From Campylobacterota bacterium (GTDB lineage: Bacteria; Campylobacterota_A; Desulfurellia; JAADFJ01), in assembly GCA_013152955.1 (NCBI GenBank), contig JAADFJ010000088.1, positions 1 through 46,918 of the forward strand: DNA of 46,918 nt, read 5' to 3'. Each line of letters begins with the position of its first letter. Within the stretch, counting starts at the first letter, position 1. The notes under the pieces are model-generated. The model did not search any database. It was not told the DNA's origin and was given only the letters and a program-made list of their open reading frames with translations. The translations under genes and the position numbers were made by a program. Shown here one piece after another: positions 8,622-16,515 of this stretch.

Positions 8622-9435
8622 TGTAAAACTTTTGGAAATAGCCGAACTGATTGTAAAAAGCGATAATACTGCTATTTTGACAGGTGCCGGAATATCCACT
8701 GAATCAGGTATACCGGATTTCAGAGGCGTCAATGGAATCTGGACAAATGACAAAGAATCAGAGGAGTACGCCTATCATCTTTACGAGCTTTTTTTAAAAA
8801 ATCCAAAAGCATATTGGGAAGCAATTCTTGATTTCGATTCAAGATATGGAAAATTTTACAAAACCCTAAGGAATGCGAAACCTAATAAGGCACATTTTAT
8901 CATAAGTTCTATGGAAAAAGAAGGATTTGTAAAATCTGTAATTACACAGAATGTGGATGGATTACACCGTAAAGCCGGTTCAAAAAATGTTATTGAATAT
9001 CATGGAAGTATTGATAAACTTAAATGTATCAATTGCGGTACTAAATATTTTTGGAATGAAGTAAATTTTGACAAACTTCCCCCTTTATGCCGTTGTGGAA
9101 ATGCTCTTAAGGATGATGTCGTACATTTTACAGAGCCCATTGATGAAGATATTATTGAAAACTCCATAAACGAGATGAGAGAGGCTGAACTGATTTTTGT
9201 ATGTGGCACATCAACTGTTGTTTATCCATTCGCCTCACTCCCAAGGATAGCAAAATATAAAAAACGTCCCGCTGTTGTGGTTGAAATAAATTTATCAAAA
9301 ACGGTTCTTACGGAAGACGGCATATCTGATTTTCTGCTTTGCGGAATGGTTGGTACCGTTCTTTCGGATATATATAAGCAGTTGAAAAATTTTTCTAATT
9401 ATCATCAATTTAAGGATACCTCTGTTAATCCATGA
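8590..9435 (+). CDS. Sir2-family NAD-dependent protein deacylase
   Basis: A 281-residue sirtuin. It contains T-G-A-G-I-S-T-E-S-G-I-P-D-F-R-G (NAD site), T-Q-N-V-D-G-L-H near residue 118, the catalytic His in Y-H-G-S-I-D, and four zinc cysteines as C-x2-C and C-x-C. The segment usually reading D-V-V-x-F-G-E is D-V-V-H-F-T-E here, an uncommon change in the loop next to the acyl-lysine tunnel. Substrate preference cannot be read from the sequence. I chose ATG 8590 because a GGGTGAG ribosome site sits 5 bases upstream; GTG 8581 and ATG 8599 are alternatives. It overlaps the pfkA end by 32 bases, suggesting co-translation. Confidence 0.9.
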   Translation: MSSMQNDLPADVKLLEIAELIVKSDNTAILTGAGISTESGIPDFRGVNGIWTNDKESEEYAYHLYELFLKNPKAYWEAILDFDSRYGKFYKTLRNAKPNKAHFIISSMEKEGFVKSVITQNVDGLHRKAGSKNVIEYHGSIDKLKCINCGTKYFWNEVNFDKLPPLCRCGNALKDDVVHFTEPIDEDIIENSINEMREAELIFVCGTSTVVYPFASLPRIAKYKKRPAVVVEINLSKTVLTEDGISDFLLCGMVGTVLSDIYKQLKNFSNYHQFKDTSVNP

Positions 9436-9584
9436 ACTACTGTCTTGGGCTTAGAATTAGTTTTTTCTGCGTTGTAAATTTCGAAAATAGATGCTGCAAT
9501 TTGTGTTCTGCCGATGAATTGAACTCTTAATTTGAAATGCCCGGAATTAACAGAGATACCCTGAATAATTCGAAAGGAGATATA

Positions 9585-10772
9585 ATGAAACAATTTTATT
9601 TACCGGAGTATGAAATAGACAAAAGAATAAAGAATCTTCAATCTGCGCTGCAATATAATAATCTGGATGGTGCTCTTATAGCAGGCAGAATGAATCTTTT
9701 TTATCTTACGGGTACAATTGTAAATGCAATGCTGTTTGTCGAACCGGAAGGTCAGCCTAAGCTTTTTGTCAGAAAAAGTTTTTATCGAACAAAGCTTGAA
9801 TCGCCGATCAAAGAAATTTATCCTATGAAAAGTATGGGAGACATTACGGCCGTTATAGGAGATTGTTCGGGCAAGAAGATCGGCCTTGAGTTTATGCGCA
9901 TAACTTTACAGGTTTCGGCAAGATTATCAAAACGAATCAAAGCTGATTTTCAACCTATTGATTCTGTCATGGCGTATATAAGATCAAAGAAAAGCGACTA
10001 TGAGATTTCACTTTTAAAAAGAGCAGGAGAACTCCAGAAAGAGCTTCACGAAAATATTATACCGGAACTTATCAGAGCGGGAAAAACCGAAAAGCAGCTT
10101 GCCGCTGATATTCTTAAAGCGATGTTTTACGGTGAGCATGACGGCATCTGCCGCATGAATGCATTTGAGCAGGAGATACCTACGCCGACTATTGTTTCAG
10201 GAAAGGGAGGAAAATGTTATAGTGTTTTCGACGGAACTCCCGGCGGCGGTTGGGGAATTTGTCCTGCCAGTCCGTTTTTTGGAAGTCCTTTGATAAAAAT
10301 AGAAAAAAATTCTCCGATTATGGTTGATGTTCTATATGGATATCAGGGATATAAAACCGATAAGAGCACAACATATTCTATTGGGAATCTGCCCAGACAA
10401 ATGACTGATGCGCATCAATTCTGTATTGATATGAGAGACTATATAGCAGACAGACTTCATCCGGGTGAGATTCCTTCATCTATATATGAGAGCGTACTGG
10501 CAAAGGCGGCAAAAGCAGGATATGAAAAAGTTTTTATGGGACAAGGAGAATCGCAGGTACACTTTGTCGGACATGGTATAGGATTGGCTGTGGATGAGTA
10601 TCCTGTTCTGGCAAAACGTTTTGATGAACCGCTGGAAAAATCTATGGTGATAGCTGTTGAGCCTAAAATTGTTTTTGATGAAGGGGTTGTCGGACTGGAA
10701 GATACATATCTTGTCGGCGACAATGGAGGTGAAATATTGAACGGACAAGATGGAAAAATTATAATTATCTAA
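9585..10772 (+). CDS. M24 family metallopeptidase (Xaa-Pro aminopeptidase/dipeptidase-like)
   Basis: A 395-residue protein with a creatinase-like N-terminal domain (about 1-135) and a pita-bread catalytic domain. All five metal ligands are visible in order: Asp in M-V-D-V-L, Asp in K-T-D-K-S-T eleven residues later, His in G-H-G-I-G-L, Glu in A-V-E-P-K and Glu in G-L-E-D-T. It should therefore be an active dinuclear-metal peptidase of the PepQ/Xaa-Pro group; the exact substrate is not readable. The start is ATG 9585 because AAAGGAG lies 5 bases before it; an upstream ATG at 9537 lacks such a site. It begins 149 bases after the sirtuin. The next gene starts about 13 bases downstream. Confidence 0.88.
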   Translation: MKQFYLPEYEIDKRIKNLQSALQYNNLDGALIAGRMNLFYLTGTIVNAMLFVEPEGQPKLFVRKSFYRTKLESPIKEIYPMKSMGDITAVIGDCSGKKIGLEFMRITLQVSARLSKRIKADFQPIDSVMAYIRSKKSDYEISLLKRAGELQKELHENIIPELIRAGKTEKQLAADILKAMFYGEHDGICRMNAFEQEIPTPTIVSGKGGKCYSVFDGTPGGGWGICPASPFFGSPLIKIEKNSPIMVDVLYGYQGYKTDKSTTYSIGNLPRQMTDAHQFCIDMRDYIADRLHPGEIPSSIYESVLAKAAKAGYEKVFMGQGESQVHFVGHGIGLAVDEYPVLAKRFDEPLEKSMVIAVEPKIVFDEGVVGLEDTYLVGDNGGEILNGQDGKIIII

Positions 10773-10785
10773 AAAAGGTATAAAG

Positions 10786-12195
10786 ATAATAAAAGAACAA
10801 TTTAAAAAAAACAGTATCTTTTTTGAAAAAATAGCGTCTGCGGCATGCAGATATAAAGCCTATCTGGTCGGAGGATATGTTAGAGATCTAATTTTGGGAA
10901 GAGATGGTCCTGATTATGATTTTGTTGTTTTCGGCGAAGAATCGGAATTTATAAAATCTGTTGCAATGAGTCTCGGGGTATCTTTTTTTCGATTTGGAAA
11001 TGACAGATCCGTGTGGAGATCTTATGGGGCAGATTTTACAGTTGATGTTTCTTTGCCGAAAGCCGGTGATATAGAATCCGATCTGTTAAAAAGAGACCTG
11101 TCGATAAACGCAATGGCGTATGATTTTACGACTCAATCGATTATTGATCCTCTTAATGGAAAGTCCGATCTGCAAAACAGGATTATCAGAATAATAAGCG
11201 AAAATGCAATAAAAGATGATCCTTTGCGTATGCTGAGAGCTTTCAGAATAGCAGCTGAATTAAAATTTAAAATTTCCGACAGATCTTTAGTGCTGATTGA
11301 AAAAAACAAAAAATTGATCAGGCGCATTTCATCAGAAAGAATCGGCTATGAATTTTTGAGACTTATCACCACAGAAAGTTATGAATATCTTGTTGAAATG
11401 AACAGGGTAGGGCTTATTGATCAGATGTTTAGAAATTTTAGATATGCAAATGAATGTACTCAAAATAGATTTCATCTTTATGATGTAAAAGATCACTCTT
11501 TGCTGACTGTAAGAAAGATAGATGAGATGATTCGTGACATTGATAATATAATAAAGCATAATGCCGAATTGAAGGAATTGATTGAGAAAAATAGGATAAT
11601 ACTTAAAGTTGCAGCTCTCTTTCACGATATAGGAAAACCGTTTGTAAAAACCAACTACCGGGGTTCTATCCATTTTTACAGGCATGAGTTAAAAGGCGCA
11701 AAAATATTCAATGGGGAGATTGCGCCAAAACTCTCTCTTGCAAAGAAAGAGAGTATCGATATTAAGAAGCTTATTCTCTATCATCTCACAACTGCCGATT
11801 ATTTCAGGCTTTTTAGAGAAAAGAAAATGCTGAAAAAGCATAAGATAAGATTTTTCAGTAAATATGATGAACTTGGCATATTAATTCTTTTTTTATCAAT
11901 TGCAGATACTCTTGCAAAAGGACAAATATCGCAATCGCTCTTTGCAGATATGCATAAAATGTTTATAGAGCTTTCAGATTTTTATTTCAACTATTATTTA
12001 CCAAAAAAACAGATTGCTCCTCTGATAAACGGATATGATATAATAAGAGAATTTCAATTGAAACCGTCTCCGGTCTTTAAGACTATCCTCAGAAAAATAC
12101 GGGAAGAGCAGATTAAGGGGAATGTAAAAAATAGATCAGAGGCTATAAAATATGCAGCTGAAATTATAAGAAATCTTAAAAAGGCAGATATATAA
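10786..12195 (+). CDS. tRNA nucleotidyltransferase / poly(A) polymerase family protein with HD domain (non-canonical AUA start proposed)
   Basis: A class II CCA-adding-type nucleotidyltransferase of about 469 residues. The head domain has L-V-G-G-Y-V-R-D and the metal-binding D-Y-D in P-D-Y-D-F-V-V-F, followed by R-R-D-like L-K-R-D-L-S-I-N-A-M-A-Y and D-P-L-R-M-L-R-A-F-R. A C-terminal HD domain has L-F-H-D-I-G-K-P and a second histidine region. The only canonical start in frame is TTG 10894, which lies after G-G-x-x-R-D and would remove an essential motif. Upstream to the in-frame TAA (10762) there is no ATG, GTG or TTG. AAAAGG at 10773-10778 sits 7 bases before ATA 10786 and 10 before ATA 10789, so an AUA start is the best reading. 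CCA-adding versus A-adding activity cannot be settled. Confidence 0.85.
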   Translation: MIKEQFKKNSIFFEKIASAACRYKAYLVGGYVRDLILGRDGPDYDFVVFGEESEFIKSVAMSLGVSFFRFGNDRSVWRSYGADFTVDVSLPKAGDIESDLLKRDLSINAMAYDFTTQSIIDPLNGKSDLQNRIIRIISENAIKDDPLRMLRAFRIAAELKFKISDRSLVLIEKNKKLIRRISSERIGYEFLRLITTESYEYLVEMNRVGLIDQMFRNFRYANECTQNRFHLYDVKDHSLLTVRKIDEMIRDIDNIIKHNAELKELIEKNRIILKVAALFHDIGKPFVKTNYRGSIHFYRHELKGAKIFNGEIAPKLSLAKKESIDIKKLILYHLTTADYFRLFREKKMLKKHKIRFFSKYDELGILILFLSIADTLAKGQISQSLFADMHKMFIELSDFYFNYYLPKKQIAPLINGYDIIREFQLKPSPVFKTILRKIREEQIKGNVKNRSEAIKYAAEIIRNLKKADI

Positions 12196-12313
12196 TGAGC
12201 TCCGAATCGGCCTCATTCGTGCTGCCAACTTTTGCAGTTTGCGCCTTATCGGAAGATTTGGATTTTCAGTGGGGCACTCAAAATTATATAGAATTACCTT
12301 AACCGGAGAATAA

Positions 12314-13051
12314 ATGAAGTCAGATATTTTAAATAAATTTACTGCATTTCGTTGGGACAACCGAAGTGAAAGAATCGTACCGGCAAAGAGCTTTAGAAGA
12401 ACTGAAACAAAATTGCTTGGCGTGGATAAGCAGAGAGATCTTATGGAAAAAAATTTGTCTGCATTTGTTAACGGAACCCCGACTGTGAATGTTCTGCTGT
12501 GGGGTGAACGAGGCTGCGGAAAGTCTACTCTTGTACATGAAATGATAGAGCGGTTTTCCGGCAGGGATCTTAAAGCAATAGAGCTTTCTGATCCTGAAGA
12601 GCTGCTAAAATTATCGGAAGAAATTTATAATATTCATTATCGATTTCTTATATTTATGGATGATTTGGGCCTTGACGATCCTAATATCTATCGTAATTTT
12701 AAGCGTTCGCTTGACGGAGGACTTTCGATGCTTCCCGAAAATGCACTCGTTGCGGCAACAGCAAATAAACGACATCTTGTTAGCGAAATCAATAATGATG
12801 ACATTCATCCGGATGAAACTTCCTCAGAAATTCTTTCTGTTTCTGCTCGCTTCGGTCTAATCATACCGTTTTATCCGCTTTCAAAAGAGAGATATCTGGC
12901 TATTGTAAAATATTACTTTAAAAAGTTGAACGTTAAGTGGGAAAAACGCTACGAAAAAAATGCTGAACGCTGGGCGCTTGCCCGTGCCGGAAGATCCGGC
13001 AGAGTGGCAATGCAGTTTGCTGTAAACTGTTTGAACGGAATATTTTATTAA
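12314..13051 (+). CDS. DUF815-family AAA ATPase
   Basis: The 245-residue protein matches the DUF815 group of AAA ATPases, whose cellular role is not established. Walker A is W-G-E-R-G-C-G-K-S-T near residue 65-75; Walker B is F-M-D-D-L near 114. A-A-T-A-N-K-R-H-L matches the family's sensor-1 segment, R-F-G-L the arginine-finger region, and A-G-R-S-G-R-V-A-M-Q-F the family's C-terminal signature. GGAG precedes the ATG by about 6 bases. It lies 118 bases after the nucleotidyltransferase and converges on livF with a 25-base gap. Confidence 0.88.
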   Translation: MKSDILNKFTAFRWDNRSERIVPAKSFRRTETKLLGVDKQRDLMEKNLSAFVNGTPTVNVLLWGERGCGKSTLVHEMIERFSGRDLKAIELSDPEELLKLSEEIYNIHYRFLIFMDDLGLDDPNIYRNFKRSLDGGLSMLPENALVAATANKRHLVSEINNDDIHPDETSSEILSVSARFGLIIPFYPLSKERYLAIVKYYFKKLNVKWEKRYEKNAERWALARAGRSGRVAMQFAVNCLNGIFY

Positions 13052-13076
13052 CCGATAAAGGGAAACATAAATTTAG

Positions 13077-13799
13077 TTATATTCCCAAATAAGCCGATTG
13101 TATCTGTGGATCATCAAGCAGATCTTTTGATTTGCCTTTCATGACAACTTTGCCTGTTTCAAGCACGTATGCCCTTTTTGCAACACTTAAAGCTACCTGA
13201 ACATCCTGCTCAACCACAAGCAGTGAAGTGCCTGTTTTGCTAATATCATAAATTATTTCTATGAGAATATCAACGATTACGGGTGCCAATCCAAGTGATA
13301 ATTCATCTATCATAAGCAGTTTAGGTTTAGACATTAGAGCTCTGGCAATCGCAACCATCTGCTGCTCTCCACCGGAAAGCTTGCCTGCAGGATGATTTTT
13401 TCTCTCATAGACTCTTGGAAATAGTTCGTATACCTTTTCGAGTTCTTTTTTTAGCGTCTTCCTGTTGTTTTGCAGAAAAGCCCCTAAAGAGATATTTTCT
13501 TCAACTGTCATATTCGGAAAAAGATGTCTTCCCTGAGGTACAAGAGACATTCCGTTCTTTACTCTTTCTCTGGTGGGAATAGATATAGATGCAGAATCAT
13601 CATAGATAGGTTTGTTCTCAAGTTCTATCAATCCTGAAATCGGTTTGACAAGACCGATTACGGTTTCAAGAAGCGTTGATTTTCCGGCTCCGTTAGAACC
13701 TACCAATGCAACAGTTTCACCTCTTTCTACCGATAAATTTATATCCCACAGAACCTGCGTATCCGCATAACCCGCTGAAAGTTTTTCTATTTTAAGCAT
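13077..13799 (-). CDS. livF: Branched-chain amino-acid ABC transporter ATP-binding protein LivF
   Basis: A 240-residue cytoplasmic ATPase. Walker A G-S-N-G-A-G-K-S-T is near residue 37, the signature L-S-G-G-E-Q-Q near 133, and Walker B L-L-M-I-D-E-L-S-L-G-L near 153; the sequence L-G-L-A-P is typical of LivF. The ATG at 13799 is preferred, with AGAGG 7 bases before it; an in-frame start nine codons earlier lies further inside livG. It overlaps livG by 8 bases and is the last gene of the liv operon. Confidence 0.94.
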   Translation of the reverse strand: MLKIEKLSAGYADTQVLWDINLSVERGETVALVGSNGAGKSTLLETVIGLVKPISGLIELENKPIYDDSASISIPTRERVKNGMSLVPQGRHLFPNMTVEENISLGAFLQNNRKTLKKELEKVYELFPRVYERKNHPAGKLSGGEQQMVAIARALMSKPKLLMIDELSLGLAPVIVDILIEIIYDISKTGTSLLVVEQDVQVALSVAKRAYVLETGKVVMKGKSKDLLDDPQIQSAYLGI

Positions 13800-14538
13800 T
13801 TTTTTGCCTCTTATACCGTTTTCCAAGATATGCCTTTATTACATTCTCATCATTTACGATGTCATTCGGTTTACCGTCTGCAATTTTCTCACCATGATGC
13901 AGAACTATTACTCTATCGGATATTCCCATAACTACTTTCATTACATGTTCTACAAAAAAGATCGACAAATCTCTCTGTTCGCGCACTTTAAGAATTAGAT
14001 CCATGGTAGTTTGAGTTTCCTTTAGATTCAGACCGGCCATTGATTCATCAAGAAACAGGAGTTCCGGCGAGAGAGCGATGGCTTTTGCTATCTCGAGCTT
14101 TTTTAATTCTGCAATTGAAAGAGAACCCGGTTTGTATGACGATTTATCATAAAGACCTACAGCCTCTACCGCCGATTTTGCATTTTCTCTGGTTTTAGAT
14201 TTGGGGATATGAATATTTTTTCCAAAAAGTGCAGCTGTTGCAACATTTTCAAGGACGGTTAATTCCATAAACGGTTTAACAATCTGAAATGTTCTGGCGA
14301 TTCCAAGTCTGCTGATTTTGTGCGGTGAAAGTCCGCTGATATCATGATTTTTATATAATATTTTTCCGCTTGTCGGTTTATAAAAACCGGTTATAACATT
14401 TATCAGTGTGGTTTTGCCTGATCCATTCGGTCCTATGAGTCCCAAAATTTCACCTTTATTGAGCTCAAAATCAACATTTTTCAATGCTACCAAGCCGCTG
14501 AAACTTTTTGTAATTTTTTCCCCTTTTATAATATTCAC
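13792..14538 (-). CDS. livG: Branched-chain amino-acid ABC transporter ATP-binding protein LivG
   Basis: A 248-residue ATPase paired with LivF. Walker A G-P-N-G-S-G-K-T-T is near residue 37. The ABC signature is diverged, L-S-I-A-E-L-K-K rather than LSGGQ, which is common in LivG proteins. Walker B L-L-F-L-D-E-S-M-A-G-L-N is near 163. The start is GTG 14538, which begins 2 bases after the livM stop. The C-terminal segment I-V-N-D-E-N-V-I-K-A-Y-L-G is the usual LivG ending. Confidence 0.94.
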   Translation of the reverse strand: MNIIKGEKITKSFSGLVALKNVDFELNKGEILGLIGPNGSGKTTLINVITGFYKPTSGKILYKNHDISGLSPHKISRLGIARTFQIVKPFMELTVLENVATAALFGKNIHIPKSKTRENAKSAVEAVGLYDKSSYKPGSLSIAELKKLEIAKAIALSPELLFLDESMAGLNLKETQTTMDLILKVREQRDLSIFFVEHVMKVVMGISDRVIVLHHGEKIADGKPNDIVNDENVIKAYLGKRYKRQKNA

Positions 14539-14540
14539 TT

Positions 14541-15488
14541 TTACACTCTATGTTTTCTTATATTTTCAATAAAATATTTCCACCCTATCCCTTTTTGGCT
14601 TAATACGTCCATAAGTCCTTTAGGCAAAAATATGGCTGTCATCACGATTAGTCCCCCAAAAAAGAATGTGTGCAGAATGGTGAAGTGAGTAGAAAGGAAA
14701 TCCGATAAAAACATAATAATAAATGCTCCCGCAACAGGGCCCAAGAGTGTTCCTGCGCCTCCAAAAACAGTCATAATTATCATTTTTATGCTTATTACGG
14801 GATCATAAACCGTTGGAGGATCTATAAATGTCGACCAGTATGCATAGATGCCGCCGGCTATAGCCGTAAAGAATCCGCTTATTGCGAATGCTTTTATTTT
14901 GACGGCAACGGTATCAATCCCCATCATTTTTGCAGCATCTTCATCTTCACGAACAGCTATCATTCCATAACCAAGGCGTCCGGAAAGTATAAATTTGAGA
15001 AAAACTATAAAGATTACCAGTACAATTAAACTGATATAATAAAACAGGTTCGGATTGATTGCCAAAGGAAGTGAAAGTCCTGCGCCTGTTCCGGTAAATG
15101 GAACATTGAACGTTATTGCCATCATTGTTTCGCCGATTCCCAGTGTCACTATTGCGAAATAGTGCCCTTTTAGTCTCAAAATAGGTATTCCGATAATAAT
15201 TGCAAATAAAGCACCGGCTATACTGGAAAAAACCAGGCTCAGAATAAATGGTGTATGAAAGTTTATCATACATAAGGCTGTAATATATGCCCCTAAGCCG
15301 AAAAATACAACATTACCAAATGAAGGGTATCCGGTATATCCTGCAATTACATTCCATCCTTCCGCCATTATTGCATACAGGATTACCCCTATCAAAAATC
15401 GTGTAATAAATGCCCCGGAATATAGCGGTACTGTTGCAACAAGTGCTGCAGTAACTGCAAGAAAAGCATATTTTAAAATTTTATTCAT
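14541..15488 (-). CDS. livM: Branched-chain amino-acid ABC transporter permease LivM
   Basis: A 315-residue hydrophobic permease with about nine membrane segments. The LivM hallmarks are A-E-G-W-N-V-I-A-G-Y-T-G-Y-P-S-F-G near residues 42-58 and the cytoplasmic coupling stretch A-V-R-E-D-E-D-A-A-K-M-M-G-I-D near 180-195, followed by G-G-A-G-T-L-L-G-P-V-x-G. It forms the inner-membrane channel with LivH. Its ATG overlaps the livH stop by 8 bases. Confidence 0.94.
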   Translation of the reverse strand: MNKILKYAFLAVTAALVATVPLYSGAFITRFLIGVILYAIMAEGWNVIAGYTGYPSFGNVVFFGLGAYITALCMINFHTPFILSLVFSSIAGALFAIIIGIPILRLKGHYFAIVTLGIGETMMAITFNVPFTGTGAGLSLPLAINPNLFYYISLIVLVIFIVFLKFILSGRLGYGMIAVREDEDAAKMMGIDTVAVKIKAFAISGFFTAIAGGIYAYWSTFIDPPTVYDPVISIKMIIMTVFGGAGTLLGPVAGAFIIMFLSDFLSTHFTILHTFFFGGLIVMTAIFLPKGLMDVLSQKGIGWKYFIENIRKHRV

Positions 15489-16344
15489 TATTTTTACCTA
15501 ATATTCCCGTGGGCTTTATTATTAACGTGGCAACCAGTATGCCGAAAACTATCACATCGGCATATTTTGCTCCCAGGTGAAACGAACCGAATGTTTCTAC
15601 TAGACCCAGAAAGAGTCCTCCGACAAGCGGACCAAAAATTGTCCCCAATCCCCCTATGAGAGCTATCACAAATGATTTTAGCGTTAATATTTCACCCATA
15701 TGCGGAGTAATCGGTATCAAAACTCCAATCATTGATCCTGCTACACCGGCAAGACCGGCACCTATCCCAAAGGTTATGGCAAAGGTATTGGCAACGTTGA
15801 TCCCCATAAGTCTCGCTGCATCTATATCCTGACTAACCGCTCTTATGGCTTGCCCTGTTTTCGTTTTTTTCAGAAACAGATATAGCGCAAAAACCAGTGC
15901 GATAGAAATAGTAAATGCAGCCAATCTTACATACGGCACGGTTATTATGCCCAAAGAAAGACCGTCTGAGGCGTATGAAGGAGAGGTTTGCCTGAAGTTC
16001 GATGTCCATGCGGTCTGCGCAACATTGGTTATTAAGATATCCAGTCCAAATGTAAGTAAAAGCGTTATAAACATTTTTGCTCTTATTACAAAATTTATTA
16101 TATATTTTTGAATCAAAAAACCGAATACAAAAAGTACTGCAAATGAAGCGGCAAGCGAGACAAAAGGATCAAGATGCAATAGTTTAAAAAGCCAAAAAGT
16201 AGTGTATGCTCCAAGCATTATCAAAGCGCCATGAGCAAGATTGACGACATTGGTAACGCCCCAAATCAACGACATGCCTATAGCCATCAGAGCATATAAT
16301 CCGCCCAACAGTAACCCATTTATAATAATCTGAAGTTCAAACAT
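15481..16344 (-). CDS. livH: Branched-chain amino-acid ABC transporter permease LivH
   Basis: A 287-residue permease with about eight membrane segments. LivH signatures are G-L-L-L-G-G-L-Y-A-L-M-A-I-G at residues 10-23, N-L-A-H-G-A-L-I-M-L-G-A-Y, and the coupling region A-V-S-Q-D-I-D-A-A-R-L-M-G-I-N near 170-185, with G-G-L-G-T-I-F-G-P near 237. It is the first gene after livK, separated from it by 171 bases that hold a perfect stem-loop and an operator-like dyad. Confidence 0.94.
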   Translation of the reverse strand: MFELQIIINGLLLGGLYALMAIGMSLIWGVTNVVNLAHGALIMLGAYTTFWLFKLLHLDPFVSLAASFAVLFVFGFLIQKYIINFVIRAKMFITLLLTFGLDILITNVAQTAWTSNFRQTSPSYASDGLSLGIITVPYVRLAAFTISIALVFALYLFLKKTKTGQAIRAVSQDIDAARLMGINVANTFAITFGIGAGLAGVAGSMIGVLIPITPHMGEILTLKSFVIALIGGLGTIFGPLVGGLFLGLVETFGSFHLGAKYADVIVFGILVATLIIKPTGILGKNNE

Positions 16345-16405
16345 ATTTTTTAGTCCGTATTAATTCTGATGTTCCGGATTGAGAGTTTAAATCCGTCGGT
16401 AAACT

Positions 16406-16444
16406 GCAAATCCCGGTAATAGTTTTTCTATTACCGGGATTTGC
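16406..16444 (-). terminator. Perfect 17-bp stem-loop between livK and livH
   Basis: Bases 16406-16422 are exactly complementary to 16428-16444 around a 5-base loop of T (A on the minus strand). In the transcript direction no U-run follows the stem, so it is not a classic intrinsic terminator. Comparable hairpins after binding-protein genes elsewhere slow 3' decay or reduce read-through, keeping the binding protein more abundant than the permease. That role is inferred here. Confidence 0.75.
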
Positions 16445-16477
16445 GATGCAGAAGAAGCTAATTTGAAGAGCAAGATA

Positions 16478-16495
16478 ATCGTTCATAGATTTAAT
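16478..16495 (-). promoter_or_regulatory. Operator-like dyad inside the liv operon (variant copy)
   Basis: On the minus strand the site reads ATTAAATCTATGAACGAT. Its last 12 bases are identical to those of the site upstream of tdh (27142-27158). It carries one extra base in the left half. It lies 20 bases past the livK stop and before the stem-loop. See the finding on the shared dyad. Confidence 0.45.
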
Positions 16496-16515
16496 GAGCA
16501 TCCTCTGCGCTTTAA

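Noticed and set aside
9537-9584. Upstream ATG start for the M24 peptidase
   Set aside because: The ATG at 9585 has AAAGGAG directly before it, while the upstream ATG has none; the extra 16 residues lack homologue-like content.
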